The notes under the pieces were generated by a model. That model was not told the origin of the DNA and ran no database searches. It saw nothing but the letters and a program-made list of their open reading frames with translations. Positions 38,387-49,034 of a stretch of 64,000 nucleotides of DNA are shown piece after piece. Numbering within the stretch: the stretch's first letter is position 1; each line of letters opens with the position of its first letter. A program made the translations under genes and the position numbers. This stretch comes from Pluralibacter sp. (GTDB lineage Bacteria; Pseudomonadota; Gammaproteobacteria; Enterobacterales; Enterobacteriaceae): assembly GCF_019237635.1 (NCBI RefSeq), contig NZ_JAFAGS010000047.1, forward strand, positions 1 through 64,000, written 5' to 3'.

Positions 38387-39040
38387 CTTAAGAAATCTGT
38401 CGGTCAGGGGGAGCAGGAGCTTTCCATCCTCACCGGAGTTGAGCTGCTTGTCAAACGGGGCCAGACCATTGCGCTGATTGGCGAGTCCGGCTCCGGTAAG
38501 TCAACGCTGCTGGCGATTCTGGCGGGGCTGGACGACGGCAGCAGCGGCGAAGTGACGCTGCTCGGGCAGCCGCTGCACGCGATGGATGAAGAGGCGCGGG
38601 CGAGGCTGCGCGCGGAACATGTCGGTTTTGTTTTCCAGTCGTTTATGCTGATCCCCACGCTTAACGCGCTGGAGAACGTCGAGCTTCCCGCACTGCTGCG
38701 CGGCGAAAGCGACCGCCAGGGACGGCAGGGGGCCAAAGCGCTGCTGGAACAGCTGGGGCTCGGCCAGCGACTGCACCACCTTCCGGCGCAGCTTTCCGGC
38801 GGCGAGCAGCAGCGCGTGGCGCTGGCGCGCGCTTTTAATGGCCGCCCGTCGCTGTTGTTCGCCGATGAACCCACCGGCAACCTTGACCGCCAGACGGGCG
38901 ATCGCATCGCCGATCTGCTGTTTTCGCTCAACCGCGAGCATGGCACCACGCTGATTCTGGTGACGCACGATCTTACCCTGGCGGCGCGCTGCGATCGCCG
39001 CCTGCGCCTGAATAACGGGCAGTTGCAGGAGGAAGCATGA
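38354..39040 (+). CDS. ybbA: ABC transporter ATP-binding protein YbbA
   Basis: MPAENILEVHHLKKSVGQGEQELSILTGVELLVKRGQTIALIGESGSGKSTLLAIL. Confidence 0.96.
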   Translation: MPAENILEVHHLKKSVGQGEQELSILTGVELLVKRGQTIALIGESGSGKSTLLAILAGLDDGSSGEVTLLGQPLHAMDEEARARLRAEHVGFVFQSFMLIPTLNALENVELPALLRGESDRQGRQGAKALLEQLGLGQRLHHLPAQLSGGEQQRVALARAFNGRPSLLFADEPTGNLDRQTGDRIADLLFSLNREHGTTLILVTHDLTLAARCDRRLRLNNGQLQEEA

Positions 39041-41451
39041 TCGCGCGTTGGTTCTGGCGGGAGTGGCGTTCGCCGTCGCTGCTGATTGTCTGGATGGCGC
39101 TGAGCCTGGCGGTGGCCTGCGTGCTGGCGCTGGGCAACATCAGCGACCGTATGGACAAAGGACTCAGCCAGCAGGGCCGCGATTTTATGGCTGGCGACCG
39201 TACCCTGCGCACAGACAAACCCGCGCCGCAGGCATGGCTGGAAAAAGCCCGCGCGCTGGGGCTGAAGGTGGGCGAACAGCTGAGCTTCACCACCATGACC
39301 TACGCCGGGGACACGCCGCAACTGGCGAACGTAAAGGCGGTCGATGACGTCTATCCGATGTACGGCGAGCTGCAAACTGAGCCGCCGGGCCTGAAACCGC
39401 AGGCGGGCAGCGTGCTATTGGCGCCGAGGTTGATGGCGCTGTTGAACCTGAAAACCGGTGACACGATCGACGTCGGCGACGCCACATTGCGGATTGCCGG
39501 CGAGGTTATTCAGGAGCCGGATTCGGGCTTTAACCCGTTTCAGATGGCGCCCCGGCTGATGATGAACGTGGTCGATGTGGCAAAGACCGGCGCGGTGCAG
39601 CCGGGCAGTCGCGTCGGCTGGCGTTATAAATTCGGCGGCACTCCGGCGCAACTTGCGGCCTATGAGGCGTGGCTGCTGCCGCAACTGAGCCCGGAACAAC
39701 GCTGGATTGGCCTCGATCAGGACGAAGGCGCGCTGGGCAAATCGCTGGCGCGTTCTCAGCAGTTCCTGCTGCTCTCGGCGCTGTTGACCCTGCTGCTGGC
39801 GGTGGCGGCGGTGGCGGTGGCGATGGGGCACTATTGCCGCAGCCGTTACGACCTGGTGGCTGTCCTCAAAACGCTGGGGGCGGGTCGCGCGCAGCTGCGT
39901 AAGCTTATCCTCGGGCAGTGGGTGCTGTTGCTGGCGATGTCGCTGGCAACCGGCGGGGCGATGGGGCTGCTGTTTGAAAACATCCTGATGGTGCTGCTAA
40001 AACCGGTGCTACCGGCGGCGCTTCCACCAGCCAGCCTCTGGCCGTCGCTATGGGCGACAGGCGCGATGGTGGTGATTTCGCTGCTGGTGGGGCTGCGCCC
40101 GTGGCGTCTGCTGCTGGCGACGCAGCCGCTGCGCGTCCTGCGCCGCGACGTGGTGGCGCAGGTCTGGCCGCTGCAGGTCTACATTCCGCTGGTGTGCGTG
40201 GTGGTTGTGCTGCTGCTGGCCGGGCTGATGGGCGGCAGCGTGCTGCTGTGGTCTGTGCTGGCGGGGGCCGTGGTGCTGGGGCTGCTGTGCGGTGTCGTGG
40301 GTTGGCTGTTGCTCAATGTGCTCAAGCGCCTGACGCTAAAAGCGCTGCCGCTGCGCCTGGCGGTGAATCGTCTGCTGCGCCAGCCGTGGTCAACCCTCAG
40401 CCAACTGGCGGCTTTCTCGCTCTCTTTTATGCTGCTGGCGCTCCTGCTGGTGCTGCGCGGCGATCTGCTCGAACGCTGGCAGCAGCAGTTGCCGCCGGAC
40501 AGCCCGAACTATTTTTTGATCAATATCGCGCCTGATCAGGTCAGCCCGCTGAAGGGGTTTCTGGCGGAGCGCCAGGTGATCCCCTCCGCTTTCTACCCGG
40601 TCGTACGCGCGCGTCTGACGGCTATCAATAACCAGCCGACGGAGGGCAACCCGGAAGAGGCGCTGAACCGTGAGCTGAACCTGACGTGGCAAAGCGCGCG
40701 CCCTGAGCATAATGAGGTTGTGGCCGGACAGTGGCCGCCAAAAGCGGGGGAGGTGTCCATTGAGGAAGGGCTGGCAAAACGCCTGCAGATACGCCTCGGC
40801 GACCGGATGACCTTTACCGGCGATACCCAGGATTTTAGCGCCACGGTGACCAGCGTGCGGAAGGTGGACTGGGAGAGCCTGCGGCCGAACTTTTACTTTA
40901 TTTTCCCGCCCGGCGCGCTGGACGGTCAGCCGCAGAGCTGGTTGACCAGCTTCCGTTGGGATCGCGACACTGCGCTGCTGACCCAGCTTAACCGTGAGTT
41001 TCCGACCGTCAGCCTGCTGGATATTGGCGCCATTCTTAAGCAGGTCGGGCAGGTGCTGGGGCAGGTGAGCCGGGCGCTGGAGGTGATGGTGGTGCTGGTG
41101 ACCGCCTGCGGTATTCTGCTGCTGCTGGCCCAGGTGCAGGTGGGGATGCGTCAGCGTCATCAGGAACTGGTGGTCTGGCGAACGCTTGGCGCTGGGAAAT
41201 CGCTGCTGCGTACCACACTGTGGGCGGAGTTTGCTCTGCTGGGGCTGGTGTCGGGGCTGGTGGCGGCCATCGGCGCTGAAACGGCGCTGGCGCTGCTGCA
41301 AACGAAGGTCTTTGACTTCCCCTGGGAACCCGACTGGCGGCTGTGGGTGACGCTGCCGCTGTGCGGCGGCGTGCTGCTGTCGCTGTGCGGCGGCTGGCTT
41401 GGGTTGCGCCTGCTGAAAGGTAAGGCGCTGTTCCGGCAGTTTAGCGTGTAG
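39037..41451 (+). CDS. ybbP: ABC transporter permease YbbP (MacB/FtsX family)
   Basis: 804 aa FtsX-like permease; overlaps ybbA by 4 nt. Confidence 0.95.
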   Translation: MIARWFWREWRSPSLLIVWMALSLAVACVLALGNISDRMDKGLSQQGRDFMAGDRTLRTDKPAPQAWLEKARALGLKVGEQLSFTTMTYAGDTPQLANVKAVDDVYPMYGELQTEPPGLKPQAGSVLLAPRLMALLNLKTGDTIDVGDATLRIAGEVIQEPDSGFNPFQMAPRLMMNVVDVAKTGAVQPGSRVGWRYKFGGTPAQLAAYEAWLLPQLSPEQRWIGLDQDEGALGKSLARSQQFLLLSALLTLLLAVAAVAVAMGHYCRSRYDLVAVLKTLGAGRAQLRKLILGQWVLLLAMSLATGGAMGLLFENILMVLLKPVLPAALPPASLWPSLWATGAMVVISLLVGLRPWRLLLATQPLRVLRRDVVAQVWPLQVYIPLVCVVVVLLLAGLMGGSVLLWSVLAGAVVLGLLCGVVGWLLLNVLKRLTLKALPLRLAVNRLLRQPWSTLSQLAAFSLSFMLLALLLVLRGDLLERWQQQLPPDSPNYFLINIAPDQVSPLKGFLAERQVIPSAFYPVVRARLTAINNQPTEGNPEEALNRELNLTWQSARPEHNEVVAGQWPPKAGEVSIEEGLAKRLQIRLGDRMTFTGDTQDFSATVTSVRKVDWESLRPNFYFIFPPGALDGQPQSWLTSFRWDRDTALLTQLNREFPTVSLLDIGAILKQVGQVLGQVSRALEVMVVLVTACGILLLLAQVQVGMRQRHQELVVWRTLGAGKSLLRTTLWAEFALLGLVSGLVAAIGAETALALLQTKVFDFPWEPDWRLWVTLPLCGGVLLSLCGGWLGLRLLKGKALFRQFSV

Positions 41452-41482
41452 GATATATTGGGGCGGACATTCTGCTGAAATT

Positions 41483-41567
41483 GCCTGATGGCGCTACGCT
41501 TATCAGGCCTACATCCTGCGCGTGTTGCAAGGTTTTGTAGGCCGGGTAAGCGTAGCGCCACCCGGCA
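41483..41567. repeat. Pair of REP-type palindromic units (BIME-like)
   Basis: GCCTGATGGCGCTACGCTTATCAGGCCTACA and TGTAGGCCGGGTAAGCGTAGCGCCACCCGGCA in opposite orientation. Confidence 0.85.
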
Positions 41568-41790
41568 GAAGTACGAATGCCGCTGTTTTTTTGGCCGATC
41601 TTTTCTTTGCGTATTTCACATTTGCGAGCAGCTTTCCAGTTTCGTATAAAAGAAATCGTTGTATGGACATACAGGTGTATTATCGCTTCGAACCTGAAAA
41701 GCAGGTTCCAGGATTGGCGTCCTGAATCCGTAACGACGAATGAGAGCGTGATTCATTCCGCTCCTGTCCACTTTATCAACGGGTACGATC

Positions 41791-42282
41791 TTATTTGTTA
41801 GCTTCAGATGAACTCAACCATGAGTCTTCATATTTTATGTTTCCTGTGACATAATGCCATTCAATTTTATTATATCTGAGCCCTATGATTTCTAGCATGT
41901 TTGGTGTAATTGCACCAGGGATATAGGCATGAGAAAAAGCCACGTATGTAACAACAACCCGTTCCATGGTTATGCGATATGTTTCATATTCTATTCCCGC
42001 AGAATTGATGGCGTAGTATCTAATTTCTGCTTTCAGGAACACTTGCCCTGTGCATGCAGCGTTGTTAAGTAGGGGGCTTGTTTTATCTATTTGCTTGTGT
42101 AGAGTGTAAGCATCATGCATTCTTGTTCCTGTCAGGCGACCCGTATATGCATCTGCTGATTGGGATATGTTATGTTGGCTGCTCATAATTTCAATCGCCC
42201 CCTCTCTCATCAGTAGCGAGCAATCTCCTTTTATCTGTACTCCATTTGTGTCGTATAAAAACAAATAAGCGGGTAATGACAT
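41791..42282 (-). CDS. hcp: Hcp family type VI secretion system tube protein (orphan)
   Basis: 163 aa from MSLPAYLFLYDTNGVQIKGDCSLL; Hcp signature segments MREGAIEI, TGRLTGTRMHDAYTL, KQIDKTSPLL, EIIGLRYNKIEWHYVTGNIKYEDSW. Strong SD AAGGAG before the ATG at 42282. Confidence 0.88.
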   Translation of the reverse strand: MSLPAYLFLYDTNGVQIKGDCSLLMREGAIEIMSSQHNISQSADAYTGRLTGTRMHDAYTLHKQIDKTSPLLNNAACTGQVFLKAEIRYYAINSAGIEYETYRITMERVVVTYVAFSHAYIPGAITPNMLEIIGLRYNKIEWHYVTGNIKYEDSWLSSSEANK

Positions 42283-42292
42283 ATCGATCTCC

Positions 42293-42646
42293 TTATTTTT
42301 TATGGAAAATCTGACCATTAAGGTCGATAAAGAACTCATAACGATAGGTCTGACCGTTCATTGTATAAAGTAAAGTATATTCGTACCCAAATTGCAGCGG
42401 TGCGAGAAAACATGATTGTGGGTATGTATAATTTAAAACTGCATTTCCGGTATTAATTATTTCTTTTTTATAATTATCCTTTGATGAGGACAAGCTATAA
42501 AAATCTACAATATCTTTTTTATCGATACTTATACAAATTCTGTCATGATCAATAATAACTCCGCGCTCCACCGTGAATGGGAAACCCTCACCGACTAAAC
42601 AAGCGGAGAGAGGGCAACATAGTAAAGCTATAGTTATAATTTTCAT
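42293..42646 (-). CDS. Putative lipoprotein, candidate periplasmic immunity protein
   Basis: 117 aa, MKIITIALLCCPLSACLVGEG: signal sequence with LSAC lipobox. Sits between putative toxin and Hcp; start overlaps the upstream stop (ATGA). Confidence 0.68.
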   Translation of the reverse strand: MKIITIALLCCPLSACLVGEGFPFTVERGVIIDHDRICISIDKKDIVDFYSLSSSKDNYKKEIINTGNAVLNYTYPQSCFLAPLQFGYEYTLLYTMNGQTYRYEFFIDLNGQIFHKK

Positions 42647-43191
42647 AACGTAAAATCTCTCAACACATTCTTATATTTTATAATTAGCTCTTTTTCGGGT
42701 GTTGTAGGATCATAATCGCGGTAGTGAACATTTGCCATATGTCCCCAAAAGCCATAGTGGATCAATAACCAGTAATCACTGACTATACTCGCCTGTTGTT
42801 CTAATCCATAATCACTTAATCTGTCTTTATCCAGACTATAGTGATAGTCTACAGCCCATGAAAACGCTCCACGTGTTCTTACCCACATCCCCCGTTGATG
42901 TTGCCAGACGTGCATCATTTCATGCAAAAATAAGTGCTGACTTGAGTAATCTGATGAGAAATAATCATCTTTATAAACCCCCTCCTGAAACCATATTTCA
43001 CCATTTGGTGTCATGGCGTACATATTATTTTGAAGATTAAAGGGAAGGTAACTCCCCCGATGGATCCACACTTCATTATAGCGAATGCTGTAATTGAAAA
43101 GCGTTGTAGCCAGATGAATTTCACCCAACGTTAAAATTCTTGCTTGACCATTATCTATTGGTTTGTATTTTACATTCCCGTGGTGTGTCAT
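42643..43191 (-). CDS. Putative zinc metallopeptidase, candidate T6SS effector
   Basis: 182 aa with HEMMH (HExxH, codons at 42924-42910) in LFLHEMMHVWQHQRGMW and a downstream Glu (YGLEQQAS). Resembles proteins I recall as 'Vgr-related' in enterobacterial T6SS loci. SD AAGGGAG. Confidence 0.62.
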   Translation of the reverse strand: MTHHGNVKYKPIDNGQARILTLGEIHLATTLFNYSIRYNEVWIHRGSYLPFNLQNNMYAMTPNGEIWFQEGVYKDDYFSSDYSSQHLFLHEMMHVWQHQRGMWVRTRGAFSWAVDYHYSLDKDRLSDYGLEQQASIVSDYWLLIHYGFWGHMANVHYRDYDPTTPEKELIIKYKNVLRDFTL

Positions 43192-43245
43192 TTAGTCACT
43201 CCCTTGATGATGTGGAGGTACTATTATCATGATGCCAAGTGATAA

Positions 43246-43278
43246 AGAGTGAACGACATCAAAGATATCGCTCACTCT
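43246..43278 (-). terminator. Terminator-like hairpin downstream of selU
   Basis: AGAGTGAACGA...TCGCTCACTCT, 11-bp arms with one mismatch. Confidence 0.55.
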
Positions 43279-43351
43279 ATTTAAATAGGATTATCGTTTG
43301 ATTTCAGTAAATAAATGTTTTTACTTTAATAAATAATTCAATGTAATGATT

Positions 43352-44440
43352 TCACATCCTGGATACAAGCCATTCTGATACATCATCCCATCCACCGCGA
43401 AACACAATCTTGTCGGCTTTTCGCTCCAGTTGCCAGGTGTACATCGGGTCGTAATACTCGTTGAGCAGCGGCTCCAGCCAGCAGAAATGCACGTCCGTCG
43501 CTCCGGTGCGCTGTTGCGCCAGCAGGGCCGTATCCAGCAGGTCTGTCAGCTGGGCAAAACGCTGTAACCCTAATCGGCGACGGATGGCGAACAGGCCGTG
43601 ATGCAGATACTCGCTGTACTCCTGCCAGCCCTGCTCCTCGCCATAGGCGGCGGTGAACGCGTGATGCATATGGGTAAAGTACTCTTCCTGCAGACGCGCA
43701 AGGCGAACCTCGAACGCATCTTCCACGACCGCAATCGGCGATTGCGCCATGCGCTCGCGCAGGCTTTCCGGCAGGTGGTTGGCGCCAATCATATGGCCTT
43801 CATCTTCCAGTACCCAGCGCACCTCTTCCCGCTGCTGCGCTTTTTGCAGCAGGGCGACGGCGAGATGGTTTTCAAAGCTTGCTTGCGGCAGTTGTGGTTG
43901 CAGCGTGCGGCCAAACGAAGAGCCGCGATGATGCGCCAACCCTTCAAGATCGATGCCGAGCGGCTGTGTGCGCACCAGTTGGGTTTTACCGTTGCCGGTA
44001 CAGCCGCCGATAAGCACGACAGGCTGACTCACCAGCTCGTCGGTGGCGCTTATCGCCGCCTGACGCAGAGATTTATAGCCGCCAGCAACCAGCGGCACGT
44101 CCACACCGGCTTCCCGCAGCCAGCGCTGGGTGATGTGCGATCGCTGTCCGCCACGCGCGCAGCACAGCCAGGCGTCGGGATACTGCGCTATTGCCGCCTG
44201 CCAGGCGTCAAGTCGCTGCCGCCGCGTTTCGCCGCTCACCAACTGGTGGCCGAGCGACAGCGCCGCGTCGGCGCCGTTGCGTTTATAGCAGGTGCCGACT
44301 GCGGCGCGCTCGTCGTCGTTCATCAGCGGGAGGTTGATTGCGCCGGGCATCGCGCCCTGGGCAAACTCAACCGGGGCGCGAACGTCAATTATGGGTGTAC
44401 CGGCGGTAAGCAGCGCGCGGTGATCCATCCCATCTTTCAT
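43352..44440 (-). CDS. selU: tRNA 2-selenouridine synthase SelU (YbbB)
   Basis: Rhodanese domain ([44 protein letters not shown]) plus P-loop [12 protein letters not shown] at 44440 preferred. Confidence 0.94.
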   Translation of the reverse strand: MKDGMDHRALLTAGTPIIDVRAPVEFAQGAMPGAINLPLMNDDERAAVGTCYKRNGADAALSLGHQLVSGETRRQRLDAWQAAIAQYPDAWLCCARGGQRSHITQRWLREAGVDVPLVAGGYKSLRQAAISATDELVSQPVVLIGGCTGNGKTQLVRTQPLGIDLEGLAHHRGSSFGRTLQPQLPQASFENHLAVALLQKAQQREEVRWVLEDEGHMIGANHLPESLRERMAQSPIAVVEDAFEVRLARLQEEYFTHMHHAFTAAYGEEQGWQEYSEYLHHGLFAIRRRLGLQRFAQLTDLLDTALLAQQRTGATDVHFCWLEPLLNEYYDPMYTWQLERKADKIVFRGGWDDVSEWLVSRM

Positions 44441-44534
44441 CAGGAAATCCTTCTTCAACATGCATGGACGGGATTTTACGCGCCGGAGGGCATGCCGGGG
44501 AAGTCCCCCGGCAAGAAAGGTCAAAGATAGCGTA

Positions 44535-45605
44535 TCAGGCGCTGAGCTTGCTTTGCGCCCAGGCGATGCCGCTGGCGTATTCCGGCGGCAGCAGTGGGAT
44601 GAGCGCCTCCAGCGTAGCGCTGAGGTGGCCTGCGTCGCAATCGCTGAGGTTCAGATGCCCCACCTTGCGGCCCGGACGTACCTCTTTGTCGTACCAGTGC
44701 AGATGGACCAGCGGCAGCTTCAGCCAGTCGTAGTTGAGATCGGTACCGATCAGATTGACCATCACCGACGGGCTGTTGACCACCGGTTTCGGTAGCGGCA
44801 GATCGGTCACGCCGCGCAGGTGCAGCTCGAACTGGCTAATGGAGGCGCCGTTCTGCGTCCAGTGCCCGCTGTTGTGCACGCGCGGCGCCAGCTCGTTGAT
44901 AAGCAGACCGGCTGGCGTGATAAAGCACTCCATCGCCATGACGCCGACGTAGTTCAGCTCGTGCATAATGGCCGACAGCATGCTTTCCGCCTGGGTTTGC
45001 TGCTGGGCATTCGCCTGCGGAAACGCCACGCTGACGCGCAGAATACCGTCCTGGTGGAGGTTATGCGTCAGCGGATAGAACACGGTGCTGCCATCCTGCG
45101 CCCGGGCGCCCACCAGCGAGACTTCGCCGCTGAAGTTGATGCCCTGCTCGACAATGCACTCGCCGTAGCAGTCGTCAGGCAACTCTTCGGTTTCGCCGTC
45201 GCGCAGGCGCCACTGGCCGCGGCCGTCATAGCCGCCAGTACGGCGCTTGACGATAGCGAGCTCGCCCAGTTTATCGAACACCGCTGGCCATTCGCTTTTG
45301 TCCGCCAGCAACTGCCACGGCGCGGTGGCGAGGTTCAGCTTATCGAACAACTGCTTCTGCGTCAGGCGGTCGGCGATGATCGGGAAAACGTCGCGGTTCA
45401 CAAACGCATTGTGGCGCGCCAGTTCGCGGGTCAGCGCGGTTTCAGGCCAGCGCTCGATTTCCGCTGTAATCACGCTTTGCTGAAACGGCACGGCTTCCGG
45501 GTCGGCCTCCAGCCCCACTGGCCAGACGCTGATGCCCAGCGGTTCACCCGCCTGGCGCAGCATGCGGCCCAACTGACCGTTGCCGAGAACGCAGACCTGC
45601 TTCAT
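44535..45605 (-). CDS. purK: N5-carboxyaminoimidazole ribonucleotide synthase
   Basis: 356 aa, [32 protein letters not shown]. Confidence 0.97.
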   Translation of the reverse strand: MKQVCVLGNGQLGRMLRQAGEPLGISVWPVGLEADPEAVPFQQSVITAEIERWPETALTRELARHNAFVNRDVFPIIADRLTQKQLFDKLNLATAPWQLLADKSEWPAVFDKLGELAIVKRRTGGYDGRGQWRLRDGETEELPDDCYGECIVEQGINFSGEVSLVGARAQDGSTVFYPLTHNLHQDGILRVSVAFPQANAQQQTQAESMLSAIMHELNYVGVMAMECFITPAGLLINELAPRVHNSGHWTQNGASISQFELHLRGVTDLPLPKPVVNSPSVMVNLIGTDLNYDWLKLPLVHLHWYDKEVRPGRKVGHLNLSDCDAGHLSATLEALIPLLPPEYASGIAWAQSKLSA

Positions 45606-46111
45606 GCCGCACCCCGTGGATCCGGGTTATCCAGCACGTCGTCAGTTTGCGCTTTACGCCAGTCGGCCAGACGCTGGCGCAGGCTTGTATCGTGCGTTGC
45701 CAGAATCTGCGCTGCCAGCAGCGCGGCGTTCGCCGCCCCGGCTTTACCGATAGCCAGGGTGCCGACAGGAATGCCGCGCGGCATCTGTACAATCGAATAG
45801 AGGCTGTCGACACCGCTCAGCGCCGCGCTTTGTACCGGTACGCCCAGTACCGGCACCAGCGTTTTCGCGGCAATCATTCCCGGCAGATGCGCAGCGCCGC
45901 CCGCACCGGCAATAATCACCTGGTAGCCGTTCTCTTCTGCGCTTTCGGCGAAGCTGAACAGCTTATCGGGCGTCCGGTGTGCGGAAACGACCTCAACATG
46001 GTGTGGAACATTCAGGATTTCGAAGATTTCGGCGGCGAACTGCATGGTAGCCCAGTCGCTTTTGGACCCCATCACGATGGCGACACGCGCCGGATTATTG
46101 CGGGAAGACAT
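45602..46111 (-). CDS. purE: N5-carboxyaminoimidazole ribonucleotide mutase
   Basis: [54 protein letters not shown] at 46111. Confidence 0.97.
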   Translation of the reverse strand: MSSRNNPARVAIVMGSKSDWATMQFAAEIFEILNVPHHVEVVSAHRTPDKLFSFAESAEENGYQVIIAGAGGAAHLPGMIAAKTLVPVLGVPVQSAALSGVDSLYSIVQMPRGIPVGTLAIGKAGAANAALLAAQILATHDTSLRQRLADWRKAQTDDVLDNPDPRGAA

Positions 46112-46182
46112 GCGTCTTAAAACTCCTGTGGTGCGAAACACACTGCTTTCGAGGGCACAGAGAATAGCATGATAAACCGGCA

Positions 46183-46198
46183 AGGAAAACGGTTGCGT
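46183..46198 (-). promoter_or_regulatory. PurR operator upstream of purEK
   Basis: Minus-strand ACGCAACCGTTTTCCT, PurR-box-like. Confidence 0.85.
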
Positions 46199-46229
46199 GG
46201 TCAAGAACAGGGCAAACGAACGGGAGGAT

Positions 46230-46952
46230 TCAGAATGGAAACGCGATCAGTTCGACGCTGTCCGCGGTGACTTTCACCATCGAACCTTCTTCATGCCAGG
46301 CGCCCAGCACCACGCGATGTGCGGGTTCGCCGTTGGCGGTGAGCGTGTGAACGTCGGGACGGTGGGTATGGCCGTGAATCAGCCACTGAACGTGGTGTTT
46401 TTCCAACACGTGGATCACCGCTTGTGGGTTGACGTCCATGATGGTCACGGACTTCGTGCTGTTGGCGGCCTGACTTCCGGCGCGCATTTTCACGGCGATA
46501 CGGCTGCGGATAAACAGCGGCAGGGCGAGAAACAGCCGTTGGAGCCACGGCGTGTGGACTTTAGCGCGAAAGGCCTGATAGCCGGCATCGTCGGTACACA
46601 GCATGTCGCCGTGCATAATCAGCACCCGGCGGCCGTAGAGGTCGAGCACGTTTTCTTCCGCCAGGAGCGTCATCCCGCTTGCCCGGGCGAAGCGTTTGCC
46701 GAGCAGAAAGTCGCGGTTGCCGTGGATGAAGTAGCAGGGGACGCCGGAATCGACCAACGCCCTGATGGCGGCGGCCATTTCCTGGTGCAGTGGGTTCGGG
46801 TCGTCGTCGCCAATCCAGGCTTCAAACAGGTCGCCCAGAATATACAGCGCGTCGGCGCTGCGGGCATCGCCCCGTAAAAAACGCAGAAAACCGGCGGTGA
46901 TCGCCGGTTCTTCTGTTTGCAGATGCAGATCTGCGATAAAGAGTGTCGCCAC
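46230..46952 (-). CDS. lpxH: UDP-2,3-diacylglucosamine diphosphatase
   Basis: [52 protein letters not shown]. Confidence 0.97.
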   Translation of the reverse strand: MATLFIADLHLQTEEPAITAGFLRFLRGDARSADALYILGDLFEAWIGDDDPNPLHQEMAAAIRALVDSGVPCYFIHGNRDFLLGKRFARASGMTLLAEENVLDLYGRRVLIMHGDMLCTDDAGYQAFRAKVHTPWLQRLFLALPLFIRSRIAVKMRAGSQAANSTKSVTIMDVNPQAVIHVLEKHHVQWLIHGHTHRPDVHTLTANGEPAHRVVLGAWHEEGSMVKVTADSVELIAFPF

Positions 46953-46955
46953 GAA

Positions 46956-47450
46956 TTACTCGCTGACGGTCACGCTTTCAACGATAACGTCTTCTTTCGG
47001 TACGTCCTGATGCATGCCGCTGCGGCCGGTGGACACGCCTTTGATCTTGTCAACCACGTCCAGGCCTTCAACCACTTCGGCGAACACGCAGTAGCCCCAA
47101 CCCTGCAGGCTTTCGCCGGAGAAGTTCAGGAAGTCGTTGTCGACGACGTTGATGAAAAACTGGGCCGTTGCGGAGTGCGGCGCCTGAGTACGGGCCATAG
47201 CCAGCGTACCACGGGTGTTTTTCAGGCCGTTGTTCGCTTCGTTTTGAATCGGATCTTTGGTCGCTTTTTGACGCATGCCAGGTTCGAAACCGCCGCCCTG
47301 GATCATGAATCCGTTGATGACGCGGTGGAAAATGGTGTTGTTGTAAAAACCTTCGCGGCAGTAGTCCAGGAAGTTTTTAACCGTTTCAGGCGCTTTATCA
47401 TCGAACGTTTTGATGACGATATCACCGTGATTAGTGTGGAAAGTAACCAT
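46956..47450 (-). CDS. ppiB: Peptidyl-prolyl cis-trans isomerase B
   Basis: [54 protein letters not shown]. Confidence 0.97.
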   Translation of the reverse strand: MVTFHTNHGDIVIKTFDDKAPETVKNFLDYCREGFYNNTIFHRVINGFMIQGGGFEPGMRQKATKDPIQNEANNGLKNTRGTLAMARTQAPHSATAQFFINVVDNDFLNFSGESLQGWGYCVFAEVVEGLDVVDKIKGVSTGRSGMHQDVPKEDVIVESVTVSE

Positions 47451-47622
47451 TTTTGCATCCTGTTCCGTTATAGTGGTGCGAATACCCGACGACGGGTTAC
47501 GTATAGGGGCTTGTTATAGCATAACCGCCGGGTTGGATCACCTTGCAATGTGTGCTGCTTCCGGATTGAATAACAGGTAGAATACGCGGTTTTCGTTCAC
47601 ACACGGATATATGGAATCTTCG

Positions 47623-49008
47623 ATGCTAAAAATCTTCAATACAATGACACGCCAAAAAGAGGAATTTAAGCCAATTCATGCCGGGGTTGTCGGCATGTAC
47701 GTGTGTGGTATTACCGTTTACGATCTGTGTCATATCGGCCATGGCCGTACCTTCGTCGCGTTCGACGTCGTCGCCCGCTACCTGCGCTTTCTCGGCTATA
47801 CGCTGAAGTATGTGCGCAATATTACCGATATTGACGACAAAATCATCAAACGCGCCAATGAGAACGGCGAAGACTTCGTCGCGCTGGTCGACAGGATGAT
47901 CGCCGAAATGCACACCGATTTTGACGCGCTGAACATCCTGCGCCCGGACAACGAGCCGCGCGCCACGCACCACATTGCTGAAATCATTGAGATTACCGAG
48001 GCGCTTATCGCCCGCGGTCATGCCTATGTCGCGGATAACGGCGACGTGATGTTCTCGGTGCCGACCGACCCGAACTACGGCAAGCTCTCCCGTCAGGATC
48101 TGGACCAGCTGCAGGCGGGCGCCCGCGTCGATGTGGTTGACGTCAAGCGCAATCCGATGGACTTCGTGCTGTGGAAGATGTCGAAAGCGGGCGAGCCGAG
48201 CTGGCCGTCGCCGTGGGGCGAAGGGCGTCCGGGCTGGCACATTGAGTGCTCGGCGATGAACTGCAAACAGCTGGGCAACCATTTCGATATTCACGGCGGC
48301 GGTTCGGACCTGATGTTCCCGCACCATGAAAACGAAATCGCCCAGTCTACCTGCGCGCACGACGGCGAGTACGTCAATACCTGGATGCATTCCGGGATGG
48401 TGATGGTTGACCGCGAGAAGATGTCGAAATCGCTCGGCAACTTCTTTACCGTGCGTGACGTGCTGAAATACTACGATGCGGAAACCATCCGCTACTTCCT
48501 GATGTCCGGCCACTACCGCAGCCAATTGAACTATAGCGAAGAGAACCTCAAACAGGCGCGTTCTGCGCTGGAGCGCCTCTACACCGCGCTGCGCGGCACC
48601 GATAGATCCGTTGTGGCGGCGGGCGGTGAAGCTTTTGAAGCGCGTTTTCGCGAGGCGATGGACGACGACTTCAATACGCCGGAAGCCTACTCGGTGCTGT
48701 TCGACATGGCCCGTGAGGTGAACCGTCTGAAAGGGGAAGACGCCCAGGCCGCCAACGCGATGGCGTCCCATCTGCGTAAGTTGTCAGGCGTTCTCGGCCT
48801 GCTGGAGCAGGAGCCGGAAACCTTCCTGCAAGGCGGCGCGCAGGCGGACGACGGCGAAGTTGCGGAAATCGAATCGCTTATTCAGCAGCGTCTGGATGCC
48901 CGTAAGGCGAAAGACTGGGCGGCGGCCGATGCGGCGCGCGACCGTCTGAATGAGATGGGTATCGTGCTGGAAGATGGCCCGCAGGGAACCATCTGGCGTC
49001 GTAAGTAA
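47623..49008 (+). CDS. cysS: Cysteinyl-tRNA synthetase
   Basis: [51 protein letters not shown] motif. Confidence 0.98.
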   Translation: MLKIFNTMTRQKEEFKPIHAGVVGMYVCGITVYDLCHIGHGRTFVAFDVVARYLRFLGYTLKYVRNITDIDDKIIKRANENGEDFVALVDRMIAEMHTDFDALNILRPDNEPRATHHIAEIIEITEALIARGHAYVADNGDVMFSVPTDPNYGKLSRQDLDQLQAGARVDVVDVKRNPMDFVLWKMSKAGEPSWPSPWGEGRPGWHIECSAMNCKQLGNHFDIHGGGSDLMFPHHENEIAQSTCAHDGEYVNTWMHSGMVMVDREKMSKSLGNFFTVRDVLKYYDAETIRYFLMSGHYRSQLNYSEENLKQARSALERLYTALRGTDRSVVAAGGEAFEARFREAMDDDFNTPEAYSVLFDMAREVNRLKGEDAQAANAMASHLRKLSGVLGLLEQEPETFLQGGAQADDGEVAEIESLIQQRLDARKAKDWAAADAARDRLNEMGIVLEDGPQGTIWRRK

Positions 49009-49034
49009 GTTTTCCAGGCGCGGGTCTTCGTTTA

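Noticed and set aside
41522-41725. 67-aa ORF between ybbP and hcp
   Set aside because: Begins inside a REP unit and has no SD or family features; treated as non-coding.
43192-43275. Short open frame ending TAA immediately before the metallopeptidase ATG (VSDIFDVVHSLSLGIMIIVPPHHQGSD), considered as the tail of a lost vgrG-like gene
   Set aside because: Most of its 5' half coincides with the selU-side terminator hairpin (43246-43278); no independent support for coding.
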